A stretch of 64,000 nucleotides of DNA from Alloalcanivorax xenomutans (GTDB taxonomy: Bacteria > Pseudomonadota > Gammaproteobacteria > Pseudomonadales > Alcanivoracaceae). A program made the position numbers and the translations under genes. The stretch is taken from contig NZ_OBMO01000005.1 of the NCBI RefSeq assembly GCF_900217905.1, forward strand, positions 62,001 to 126,000, read 5' to 3'. Position 1 is the stretch's first letter. Every line of letters begins with the position of its first letter. The notes beneath the pieces were generated by a model that saw nothing but the letters and a program-made list of their open reading frames with translations, had not been told where the DNA came from and did no database searches. This document shows, one piece after another, positions 1-7,518 of the stretch.

Positions 1-141
1 GTGCATGAGTTACTTAATGACCATTTCGTTCTTGAGCGCATGGCTTCTGCTCATAATCCTTATGGAGATGGCCGGGCGGCAGGCCGAATTGTAAAGCATC
101 TGCTTGCCTGGCGTGATGGAGAGAGCTTGGAGAAAAGATGA
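1..141 (+). CDS. wecB: UDP-N-acetylglucosamine 2-epimerase, C-terminal end (partial)
   Basis: An open frame runs from the window edge to a TGA at 139-141 and encodes the last 46 residues of a longer protein. The stretch NPYGDGRAAGRIV matches the C-terminal NPYGDG-A--RI motif of non-hydrolysing UDP-GlcNAc 2-epimerases (WecB/MnaA), which make UDP-ManNAc for surface polysaccharides. The stop overlaps the start of the next gene in ATGA fashion, so the two are translationally coupled. The context, a polysaccharide assembly operon, agrees. Only the tail is visible, so the assignment rests on one motif plus context. Confidence 0.72.
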   Translation: MHELLNDHFVLERMASAHNPYGDGRAAGRIVKHLLAWRDGESLEKR

Positions 142-1520
142 GGAAAGACGAGGTGGGATCCGGTTATCCCGAAATGAGCAGATGGACGCTCAGCCAGAGA
201 ACAGGAGGAAGATTGGCTCTGGCGATATATACCGTTATCGCCGTTGCCATGTTGGTATGGCCGTTCTCTTATGAACTGTTTAAGAGTCAGCTGGTGGGAT
301 TAATCCTGCTCTTACCTATCGCGCTAAGGACGAAATTATCATTTTCCATAGCGAGAAGTATGGTGTCCTGGAGCTGGGGAGTCTATCTGGTTCTATTATT
401 TGGCGTTGCGCTCCATTTATTGCTTGGGGAGAATAACTCGGAGCTGCCCCTGTTCATGGTCTATGTAGTGAAGGTTCCCATTGTTTACTGTGCGGTTAAC
501 CTTACTTATCAAACATTGTTGTCCTCTGGTTGGAGCCGGGGACAAGCGCAATGTTGGCTATGGGCTGCAGTTGTTGTGCCTTTGATAGTGACACTATGTC
601 AGCTTCTTTTCCCATCCTTTCACAACTGGTCTATTGACGTCCTTGGGGGCTTCAGAGTCAGTGATGTAATCGCGCGGCACGCGGAAGGGCATCCATTTCG
701 TTTTTTTGGGCTGAACGGTTTTTTGTTTGCTTCCCATGCTGTCGCCTATGGGTTCTGTGCCCTGGCTTTGTGTATTGTTAGAGGTCAGTTGGCCTCCCCA
801 ATCATTCGAGCCGGGCTTTTTTTGGTTGAGATGTCTTGTCTACTTATGGCTCTTTTGGCTGGTAGGAGTGCGTTGCCGTTGGTTGCGCTTTATGTTCTGT
901 ATAGTCTTTGGGTGGCAAAACAGGGCAGGGTACGTTTTCTTCTGGTTGTATTTTATATAATGTTCTTTGCTCTGGCTGTATTGATTTTACAAAAATCCGA
1001 TGACGGTAGAAAATACTTATATTGGCTCGCGGAGCCTGTGCTGACATCTATAGAAAAAGGGCGCCTGGCGTCGCACTCGGTGGATGAAACTCTTGATTCC
1101 TATGCGGGAATTAGTCGCTCTGAAAAAGAGAAAGGATGTCAGTCCACCATTAAACAAATCGTTGGTTGTGGCGTTTACTTTCGTAGCAATGCAGAATATG
1201 CAAAGGTCGGATTGGTGGCTAGTGATTCCGGCTATGTGCGCTTTATATATGCGGTAGGGTATTTGGGGTTGGGGACTTTTGTTGCCTTTCTTATTATGAT
1301 TTTATGTCAGGTTGTCGTTGGGAGAGATTGGCTTAAAAAATTAAAAGAAAATTTATTTTGCGTGTTTTTTTTAATTTATGGTTTTGTGTTTTTGTTTAAA
1401 TCTGAATGGATGTATCAGAATTACTTTGTTTTTTATTATTTCTTGCTTGTTGTTCTGAGGAAAGAGGTGGTGCCTGATTATGGAAGTAATGTTCGTGAGA
1501 GCGTTCTTGCCTCATCTTGA
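138..1520 (+). CDS. O-antigen/exopolysaccharide polymerase-like membrane protein (Wzy/WaaL type)
   Basis: The 460-residue product is very hydrophobic, with about ten to twelve predicted membrane segments spread along its length. It has a larger soluble loop near residues 300-370 that contains several charged residues and two cysteines. This topology (many helices and one big periplasmic loop in the second half) is that of Wzy polymerases and O-antigen ligases, which are too divergent to separate by eye. It starts within the stop of the epimerase gene (ATGA) and overlaps the next glycosyltransferase gene by 41 bases. Codon use is AT-richer than in the housekeeping genes further right, as is usual for exchanged O-antigen loci. 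Polymerase is favoured because a flippase gene lies in the same operon. Confidence 0.65.
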   Translation: MRKDEVGSGYPEMSRWTLSQRTGGRLALAIYTVIAVAMLVWPFSYELFKSQLVGLILLLPIALRTKLSFSIARSMVSWSWGVYLVLLFGVALHLLLGENNSELPLFMVYVVKVPIVYCAVNLTYQTLLSSGWSRGQAQCWLWAAVVVPLIVTLCQLLFPSFHNWSIDVLGGFRVSDVIARHAEGHPFRFFGLNGFLFASHAVAYGFCALALCIVRGQLASPIIRAGLFLVEMSCLLMALLAGRSALPLVALYVLYSLWVAKQGRVRFLLVVFYIMFFALAVLILQKSDDGRKYLYWLAEPVLTSIEKGRLASHSVDETLDSYAGISRSEKEKGCQSTIKQIVGCGVYFRSNAEYAKVGLVASDSGYVRFIYAVGYLGLGTFVAFLIMILCQVVVGRDWLKKLKENLFCVFFLIYGFVFLFKSEWMYQNYFVFYYFLLVVLRKEVVPDYGSNVRESVLASS

Positions 1521-2592
1521 TTCAAGAATGAATAAATACGTGAGAGCGTTGAAGAGAAAGGGGTATGAATCTCGGTTCATTGGCTGGATCCGAGAAAATG
1601 AGGAAATTGGAGGTGACGAAAAAAGTCTGTTTTATCGGCGTACGGCCCTCTTGGGTGGTAGGTGGCGTAACGCACTGTCTTTGTTTGGATGGAATTTTTT
1701 TGTAATAAAGTCATTAATTAGGTCTCGAAAGCGTACGTCGGTAGTGCATGCGGTGGATCTTGACAGCGCACTGGCTGCGTACATTTTTTGTTGTATCTTT
1801 CGGACGCCCTTCGTTTTTGATATCTATGATCACTATGCCGATACACGAAGTGTAGGAGGATTGCCTGGAAAGCTTGCCTCCAGTATCGAACGCTTCCTGG
1901 CTCGCCGTGCCGATTTGACTTTGTTAGCGGATGAGTGCCGTTATCATCAACACCTATTGTCACCAGCTCCACATATTATGGTGGTGGAGAATGTGCCAGA
2001 TTTCGAATGGCCGGTAACCCCTATTTCAAATCTTCCGAGAACTCCTTTGAAAATAGGATACTTCGGGGTCCTTGAGCCAATAAATCGTGGCCTCGAAGAT
2101 CTCCTCCGGGCTTGTGCAGACTGGGACGGTGTCGAGTTACACATTGCAGGATATGGACCTCTTGAAGGCGAGGTAATGGAATACGAGAAGCGTCACAGCA
2201 ATGTGGTCTACCATGGTGCACTCTCTCACGAGCGGGGGCTGCGTGTGCTTTTGGAGATGCATTGTGTGGTTGGCTTTTATTATTTAACGGTGCCAAATCA
2301 TCGCTATGCTTCACCGAATAAGTACTATGAACACCTATTTCTTGGCCGGCCTCTGCTAACAACGAAAGGAACGCCTCCAGGAGATAAGGTGAATAGCGCG
2401 CTAACCGGGTGGAGCTTGGAAGAGGGAGAGCAACAAATAAGAAATTGGTTGCACGGTGTGATGTATGACGATGTTGTTGAGCGTGGCCGGCGTGCCCGTA
2501 CCCTATGGGCTGAATATTATGAAGATTACTCATTGAGGGTCCTGGAACACGAATACTGTGGCCGGCTTATGGAGCTGGCTAAATATGGATAA
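1480..2592 (+). CDS. glycosyltransferase, family 4-like
   Basis: The 370-residue protein has a GT-B layout: an N-terminal half starting MEVMFVRAFLPHLDSR that would bind the acceptor, and a C-terminal half with IGYFGVLEP followed by HIAGYGPLEGEV, typical of the nucleotide-sugar-binding half of GT1/GT4 enzymes. The usual E-x7-E region is represented by the SPNKYYEHLFLGRPLL stretch. It probably adds one sugar to the lipid-linked repeat unit at the inner face of the membrane. The start overlaps the polymerase gene by 41 bases and its end overlaps the next glycosyltransferase by 8 bases. The donor and acceptor cannot be read from sequence. Confidence 0.72.
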   Translation: MEVMFVRAFLPHLDSRMNKYVRALKRKGYESRFIGWIRENEEIGGDEKSLFYRRTALLGGRWRNALSLFGWNFFVIKSLIRSRKRTSVVHAVDLDSALAAYIFCCIFRTPFVFDIYDHYADTRSVGGLPGKLASSIERFLARRADLTLLADECRYHQHLLSPAPHIMVVENVPDFEWPVTPISNLPRTPLKIGYFGVLEPINRGLEDLLRACADWDGVELHIAGYGPLEGEVMEYEKRHSNVVYHGALSHERGLRVLLEMHCVVGFYYLTVPNHRYASPNKYYEHLFLGRPLLTTKGTPPGDKVNSALTGWSLEEGEQQIRNWLHGVMYDDVVERGRRARTLWAEYYEDYSLRVLEHEYCGRLMELAKYG

Positions 2593-3382
2593 TGTGCAAC
2601 CTCTCGTTTCGATCATTATGCCCGCCTACAATGCAGAGGCCACTCTGGAGGAGTCCATTAAGTCGGTCCTCGCCCAGACATTGCAGGATTGGGAGTTGAT
2701 TATTGCTGTCGACGCCGCGACGGATGGAACCCTTGCGATTGCCCTTGGATGGCAGAATAAAGATAGCCGAATTCGAGTTATTTTTGAAGAAGTAAACCAA
2801 GGGGTGGCAGGAATCCGGAATTTAGCGATGGCGCAGGCAAGCGGTAAGTATATCGCTTTCCTTGATAGCGATGACTTATGGCTTCCCGAGAAACTCTCAA
2901 TGCAGCTTTCCTTTATGTCGGAATCTGGCGCGCGGGTTTGTTATTCGGCATATCGTCGTTTTGATAAACAAGGGCCGCTGAATATAGTCATGCCACCTGA
3001 TCGAGTAGACTACCCGCGCCTACTTAGAGGCAATGTGATTGGTAATTTAACAGGGGTTGTTGAGAGAAGTTTAGTTGATGGTATCTGGTTTGAGCGCGTT
3101 GGTCATGAGGACTATCTGTTTTGGTTGAAAGTTCTGGCGCGAGCGGGAGTCGCCTACCGTGTTCCTGGAAATGCTCCGATTGCGGAGTATCGTGTTGCGG
3201 AAAATTCATTGTCAGCAAATAAGGTAAGGAATATGCGTTGGCAGTGGCATATTTATAGAAAAGAACTTGAACTTCCTTTGGCTCAATCTCTTTATTTTAT
3301 GGCTAGCTATGTGATTCTGGCGTTTTATAAGAGGGCTGGTTTGCGCTCACTTTTTTTCTCTGTGAAACCCGGAGGGAAATAG
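2585..3382 (+). CDS. glycosyltransferase family 2
   Basis: This is a GT-A enzyme of about 265 residues. The N-terminus carries the family 2 hallmark VSIIMPAYNAEATLEESI, then a nucleotide-binding FLDSDDLW motif (DxD equivalent) near residue 93, and a catalytic-region GHEDYLFWLK near residue 175. The ATG at 2585 was chosen over an upstream in-frame ATG at 2558 because conservation begins directly after it; it overlaps the previous gene by 8 bases. The protein would transfer a sugar during O-unit or exopolysaccharide assembly on the cytoplasmic side. Its stop shares one base with the GTG start of the flippase gene. Confidence 0.8.
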   Translation: MDNVQPLVSIIMPAYNAEATLEESIKSVLAQTLQDWELIIAVDAATDGTLAIALGWQNKDSRIRVIFEEVNQGVAGIRNLAMAQASGKYIAFLDSDDLWLPEKLSMQLSFMSESGARVCYSAYRRFDKQGPLNIVMPPDRVDYPRLLRGNVIGNLTGVVERSLVDGIWFERVGHEDYLFWLKVLARAGVAYRVPGNAPIAEYRVAENSLSANKVRNMRWQWHIYRKELELPLAQSLYFMASYVILAFYKRAGLRSLFFSVKPGGK

Positions 3383-4689
3383 TGCGTTTTTGCTTGACTA
3401 AGGTTCCTTCGTTGCGCTCTTATTCGAGTCTTCGGAGTCTGTTTTGGTTGATTTCTGAGAAAGCAGTACAGATTGCTTTTTCCGCTATTTCAGTTGGGTT
3501 GATTGCCAGAACGCTTGGCGTCGATGCTTTCGGCGACTTTCAATATGTGCTTTCGGTATTGTTTGTCTTCTCTTCTATCGCTTTATTGGTTGGTTCGGAA
3601 GTGGCGGCGCCGATACTAGTGGAAGCTTCCAGCAGAGAGCAGCGCAGGCAGGTTTTGGGGTCGCTATTTGGAGTTCGTCTGATTGTCGCTGGTGCCGCTT
3701 TTCTGGCTCTGATCGTGTGGGCTGTTATCGTCGAGCAGGAAAACTATTCGACACTCCTGGCCATTTTGGCATTATCTCTCTTGATAACCGAGCCATTTAA
3801 CGTCTTTCGATTAATAAGAGAAGTTCAGCAAAACACCCGCATCATAGCATGGATAAGAATCGCCAGCTCTTTCCTTAAAGTCATTCTTGTTTATATTTTG
3901 TACCGTAAAGAAGCGACTATTCTGGCATTCGCTTTATTGTATTCTGCGGAATATTTTTTTGTTGCATTTTGCTACTTTTTCTTTGTCAGGGAGGAAGGCA
4001 GGCCGTGGAATTGGAAGGTGGTAGCCGGAAAAATGATTTATTTTGTTCGTCATGGTTTTTTTGTTTGGCTCGGCGTGCTTTCAATGATGGCTATTCAGCG
4101 CTTGGATCGTGTGGCGATGGAAGGTTGGTTGCCTTCGGAGCTATATGGCCAGTATGCGGCTGCACTCAACTTGGTCGATAGCGCATGGTTTTTCGGGCCA
4201 GTCGCTGTAGCCGCATTGGCTCCCTCTATTGTTTACAGAGATGATTCTTTTTTTTCAGGAAAGGGAGCATTAAAATTTTTAGCCATGATGATGTTAATCG
4301 GATTAAGCGTTGCGATAGCGGTTTCGCTATTCGCACCATTTATTGTGCCCTTAATTTTTGGGCGGAATTTTCAAATTACTACAACGGTCGTTCAAGTCAG
4401 TATTTTTATACTTGTTCCTGGATTTGCTGCACTGAGTTTGGATGCCGTATTGGTTAAGAGTAAACAGCATCGAATGGTGACTTTAAAATGGTTGGCTGGT
4501 CTGATAGTGGCTTTAAGTATCCTCTTCATGCCATGGCAAGGGATGTCATGGGAGCGGGGGCCTTTGGCGATTTTTGCCGGTTACTTAGTCAGTTTTCTAT
4601 GTGGTTTGGTAGCTGCAGTACGCTATTTTGTTAGCTCAAGGAATCTCGGTGACGCTGGTGGCAAAGATGAGAATCGTACAGCTCTATGA
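3382..4689 (+). CDS. polysaccharide flippase (Wzx-like, oligosaccharide transporter family)
   Basis: The 435-residue protein has about 12 hydrophobic helices and no large soluble domain, like Wzx flippases of the MOP exporter superfamily. The N-terminal stretch ending ARTLGVDAFGDFQYVLS is typical of the family (A--LG---FG-Y). It would move undecaprenyl-linked oligosaccharide across the inner membrane. The start is a GTG with a strong GGAGGG ribosome site five bases upstream; it shares one base with the preceding stop. The 3' end overlaps the next glycosyltransferase by 23 bases. With the polymerase gene upstream it suggests a Wzx/Wzy-dependent pathway. Confidence 0.75.
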   Translation: MRFCLTKVPSLRSYSSLRSLFWLISEKAVQIAFSAISVGLIARTLGVDAFGDFQYVLSVLFVFSSIALLVGSEVAAPILVEASSREQRRQVLGSLFGVRLIVAGAAFLALIVWAVIVEQENYSTLLAILALSLLITEPFNVFRLIREVQQNTRIIAWIRIASSFLKVILVYILYRKEATILAFALLYSAEYFFVAFCYFFFVREEGRPWNWKVVAGKMIYFVRHGFFVWLGVLSMMAIQRLDRVAMEGWLPSELYGQYAAALNLVDSAWFFGPVAVAALAPSIVYRDDSFFSGKGALKFLAMMMLIGLSVAIAVSLFAPFIVPLIFGRNFQITTTVVQVSIFILVPGFAALSLDAVLVKSKQHRMVTLKWLAGLIVALSILFMPWQGMSWERGPLAIFAGYLVSFLCGLVAAVRYFVSSRNLGDAGGKDENRTAL

Positions 4690-5761
4690 CAGTTTTTGCG
4701 AGAAAGGCGGGGTGGAGCGCGTCGTCGCATTGCTGCTGAATGAATGGGCCAAACAGGGGCACGATGTAACTTTGATGGTGCGATACGGGGAGATTGATTC
4801 GATTTATCCCCTAGTTCCTGAAGTTAACCTGGTTACGTTGGGTAGGCGAGCAGCCAAGACTCGAGTCGCGCGAATAGTGAACTATGGTCGTGATGTGACA
4901 GCTTTACGTCATAGCCCTGATTTGACTCAGGCAGACGTTGTGATTGCGAACGGGCCGTGGTGTGGGTTGTTGGCCGTTTTGGCACTAAAAGGAATTCTAA
5001 GAAAAGGAGAGGGCCCCAAAGTCGTGGTGTGTGATCACAATAGCCCGTCAGCTTTCGGTTGGGGTACTCGCTTCCTTAGTCGACTTCTATACCGGAGAAC
5101 GGATTGCATCGTTGCTCTAACACAAGCCCAAGTTCCCTATTATCAGGATGTTGCACGGGAGATCCGTGTAATCCCCAATCCGGTAGAATTACCTGAGTCG
5201 CATGTGGAAGATAGAGTGCGAAACCCTGACTTTGTGCTAGCAATTGGACGCTTATCACGTCAGAAAGGGTTTGATCTCCTTTTGCCGGCCTGGGCGCAGG
5301 TAAGCAGAGAGGTACCGACTGCAAAACTTGTTATCGTAGGGGAGGGGGCGGAGGAGACGTCCTTGCGGAAGCAGGTGAGCGAGTTGGGATTGGGCGCGTG
5401 CGTGGAGCTGCATCCATTTACGGATGATGTTACTGCTTATTATCGGCAAGCAACTATATTTGTTATGAGTTCAAGGTTCGAAGGATTACCTTTGGTCCTT
5501 TTGGAGGCACAGGCTCATGGTTTACCCATTGTTTCATTCGATTGTGAGTATGGGCCTCGCCAGGTTGTCACTCATGAGAAAAACGGGCTTTTGTGTCCTC
5601 CTGAAGATCCTGATGGACTGGCGACCGCCCTTATTCGCCTATTGAAAGACCAAACTTCCAGAGCGGTGTACTCCTTCGCTGCCCAAGAAGCTGCCAGGAC
5701 CTACTCGCTGCCAGCTGTTATGGAGTATTGGTCGCGATTATTCGAGGATTTGCAGCAGTGA
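4667..5761 (+). CDS. glycosyltransferase family 4
   Basis: The 364-residue GT-B protein has an N-terminal CEKGGVERVVALLLNEWA motif, common in GT4 enzymes of the PimA/WaaG type. The C-terminal half contains LAIGRLSRQKGFDLLL, IVGEGAEE and the E-x7-E region SRFEGLPLVLLEAQAHGLP, which binds the nucleotide sugar. The ATG at 4667 is preferred over a TTG at 4628 because the family's conserved N-terminus starts there. It is the last gene of the polysaccharide operon; AT-richer DNA ends soon after it and a tRNA gene follows. Sugar specificity is unknown. Confidence 0.82.
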   Translation: MRIVQLYDSFCEKGGVERVVALLLNEWAKQGHDVTLMVRYGEIDSIYPLVPEVNLVTLGRRAAKTRVARIVNYGRDVTALRHSPDLTQADVVIANGPWCGLLAVLALKGILRKGEGPKVVVCDHNSPSAFGWGTRFLSRLLYRRTDCIVALTQAQVPYYQDVAREIRVIPNPVELPESHVEDRVRNPDFVLAIGRLSRQKGFDLLLPAWAQVSREVPTAKLVIVGEGAEETSLRKQVSELGLGACVELHPFTDDVTAYYRQATIFVMSSRFEGLPLVLLEAQAHGLPIVSFDCEYGPRQVVTHEKNGLLCPPEDPDGLATALIRLLKDQTSRAVYSFAAQEAARTYSLPAVMEYWSRLFEDLQQ

Positions 5762-5878
5762 TGCCAGTTGAGGGCTGGGATGGCCTGCTGTTTCGCTTCT
5801 CTGCCCTGCTGTTCAACCAGGTAGCCGCGTACTGATGCGATGAGTAAGCGGCCTTGGCCACTCAATCCGCGCACAAAG

Positions 5879-5911
5879 AAAAAGGGCCTACCCAATGGAT
5901 AGACCCTTTTC
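5879..5911 (-). terminator. Rho-independent terminator of tRNA-Asn
   Basis: Directly downstream of the tRNA on the minus strand there is a hairpin with AAAAGGGTCTA pairing with TAGGCCCTTTT around a short loop, followed by a T-rich run. On the plus strand it also ends in T's, so it may stop transcription from the polysaccharide operon as well. Confidence 0.7.
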
Positions 5912-5915
5912 TATT

Positions 5916-5991
5916 TGGCTCCGCCTGCTGGGCTCGAACCAGCGACCCGCTGATTAACAGTCAGCTGCTCTACCAACTGAGCTAAGGCGGA
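5916..5991 (-). tRNA. tRNA-Asn (anticodon GTT)
   Basis: A 76-base cloverleaf reads on the minus strand from 5991 to 5916. The acceptor arms TCCGCCT and AGGCGGA pair, and discriminator G plus an encoded CCA follow. The D-arm contains AGCTCAGTTGGTAGAGC, the anticodon stem GCTGA/TCAGC encloses the loop CTGTTAA with anticodon GTT, and the T-arm contains GGTTCGAGCC. It lies between the foreign-looking polysaccharide cluster and the aspC gene. A consensus promoter lies upstream and a hairpin terminator lies downstream. Confidence 0.97.
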
Positions 5992-6008
5992 ATGTCTTGA
6001 GGCCGCGT

Positions 6009-6037
6009 ATATTAGTGGCGGCTTTCGGGGGCGTCAA
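6009..6037 (-). promoter_or_regulatory. sigma-70 promoter of tRNA-Asn
   Basis: On the minus strand TTGACG (6037-6032) is followed after 17 bases by TAATAT (6014-6009), an almost perfect -35/-10 pair. The -10 box lies 18 bases before the mature tRNA 5' end. The -35 box is inside the loop and stem of the hairpin at 6026-6045. Confidence 0.75.
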
Positions 6038-6045
6038 CACCCCCG
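6026..6045 (-). terminator. hairpin after aspC
   Basis: A perfect CGGGGG / CCCCCG stem with an 8-base loop starts 15 bases after the aspC stop on the minus strand. It lacks a long T-run. It is the only strong structure between aspC and the tRNA gene, so it probably acts as a terminator or mRNA 3' end. Confidence 0.55.
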
Positions 6046-6059
6046 AGTCCGTTTGTTGC

Positions 6060-7250
6060 TTATTTGTTCAATACCTTCTCGATTCGGCTCACCGCGTCCT
6101 TCAAGGTGTCCAGGCCCACCGCGAAGGACAGGCGCAGACAGCCGGGGGCGCCAAAGGCGGAACCCGGTACCAGAGCGACGCCGGCCTCTTCCAGCAGCCT
6201 GGTGGCGAGTTCGGTGCAGCTGGACACGCCGTCCATTTCGGCGATGGCGGCGGAGAAGTCGGCGAAGGCGTAGAAAGTGCCGTCACCGGGGGCGCAGCTG
6301 ACGCCGGGCAGGGCGTTCAGGGCTTCCACCACATAGTCGTGGCGTTCCTTGAATGCCTTGACCATGTCCGCCACGCATTGTTGATCGCCGGCCAGGGCCG
6401 CTTCGGCGGCGGCCTGGCTGATGGAGGCCGGGTTGGAGGTGCTCTGGCTCTGCACCTTCTTCATGGCGCCAATCAGCTTCTGCGGGCCGGCGGCATAGCC
6501 GATCCGCCAGCCGGTCATGGAATAGGCCTTGGAGACGCCGTTCATGACCACGGTGCGGTCGTACAGGTCCGGGCAGGCGTTGACGATGTTCACGAACGGC
6601 TGGCCGGTCCACAGGATGTGCTCGTACATGTCGTCGGTGGCGACCACGATGTCCGGGTGCTGCTTGAGCACTTCACCCAGCGCCGCCAGCTCTTCCTTGG
6701 TGTAGGCCATGCCGGACGGGTTGGACGGGCTGTTGATCACGAACAGGCGGGTTTTCGGCGTGATCGCCGCGGCCAGCTGTTCCGGGGTGATCTTGAAGCG
6801 GTTTTCCAGGGTGGTTTCCAGGATCACCGGTACGCCGCCGGCTACTTTCACCATATCCGGGTAGCTGACCCAGTAGGGGGCCGGGATGATCGCTTCGTCA
6901 CCGTCGTTGAACAGGGCCAGGGCCATGTTGAAGAAGCTCTGCTTGCCGCCGCTGGAGACCAGCACCTGGGCCGGTTCGTAGCTCAGGTCGTTCTCACGCT
7001 TGAACTTGTCGACGATGGCCTGTTTCAGGCCGGGAGTGCCGTCCACCGCGGTGTATTTGGTCTTGCCGGCATTGATCGCCTCGATGGCGGCCTGTTTGAT
7101 ATGATCCGGGGTATCGAAATCCGGCTCACCGGCGCCCAGTCCAATAATGTCCTTGCCCTGAGCACGCAGCTCGGCGGCCTTGGAGGTCACCGCCAGGGTC
7201 GGGGAAGGCTTGATACGTTGGACGCGGTCGGAAAGGTTGATATCGGACAT
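6060..7250 (-). CDS. aspC: pyridoxal-phosphate aminotransferase, aspartate aminotransferase family
   Basis: This class I/II aminotransferase of 396 residues interconverts amino and oxo acids (most likely aspartate/oxaloacetate with glutamate/2-oxoglutarate) in the cytoplasm. Visible marks are the N-terminal GLGAGEPDFDTPDHI (substrate-binding region), the NSPSNPSG motif, and the PLP-lysine in SKAYSMTGWRIGY near residue 238. A C-terminal arginine lies in CLRLSFAV. The ATG at 7250 has a GAGGAG ribosome site just upstream and starts the normal MSDINLSDRVQ N-terminus; an upstream in-frame start at 7307 would add 19 unusual residues. It is transcribed toward tRNA-Asn and divergently from uvrB. Type Ib (AAT1-like) enzymes can also be prephenate aminotransferases, so substrate range is inferred. 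Confidence 0.88.
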   Translation of the reverse strand: MSDINLSDRVQRIKPSPTLAVTSKAAELRAQGKDIIGLGAGEPDFDTPDHIKQAAIEAINAGKTKYTAVDGTPGLKQAIVDKFKRENDLSYEPAQVLVSSGGKQSFFNMALALFNDGDEAIIPAPYWVSYPDMVKVAGGVPVILETTLENRFKITPEQLAAAITPKTRLFVINSPSNPSGMAYTKEELAALGEVLKQHPDIVVATDDMYEHILWTGQPFVNIVNACPDLYDRTVVMNGVSKAYSMTGWRIGYAAGPQKLIGAMKKVQSQSTSNPASISQAAAEAALAGDQQCVADMVKAFKERHDYVVEALNALPGVSCAPGDGTFYAFADFSAAIAEMDGVSSCTELATRLLEEAGVALVPGSAFGAPGCLRLSFAVGLDTLKDAVSRIEKVLNK

Positions 7251-7351
7251 GCACTCCTCATCTATCGGATGATGATTGGAACCCGGTTTTGACACGGACC
7301 GGGGCACGCAATATTACCGCATCTGGCTTGCCCCTGATAGGGTGTCGGGTT

Positions 7352-7403
7352 TCGTGGGAGCGGTCGATCGACCGCGATATCGCGGCCCCTGGGCCGTTCC
7401 CAC
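7352..7403. repeat. palindromic REP-like element
   Basis: A 52-base imperfect palindrome has outer arms CGTGGGAGCGG and CCGTTCCCACG and inner arms rich in GCGGTC/GACCGC. It lies in the 268-base gap between divergent aspC and uvrB. The GTGGGAGC core is shared with other repeats in this window. Confidence 0.6.
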
Positions 7404-7518
7404 GGGCAGCGGCCGGGTGGCCAATCACTACTGACAGAGGCTGTCGGGAGGCAGGTGGATACTGTCTCGCGCCGCCCTTTCCCTACAGCAGGACAGTCCC
7501 ACAGGACAGCGATACACC

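Noticed and set aside
5997-7292. 431-codon plus-strand ORF opposite aspC
   Set aside because: It is a GC-driven antisense shadow of the aminotransferase gene; its product is His/Gly/Ala-rich with no domain and no ribosome site.
7440-7518. LexA/SOS box upstream of uvrB
   Set aside because: CTGT words are present but no CTG-N10-CAG arrangement with the right core was found by eye.
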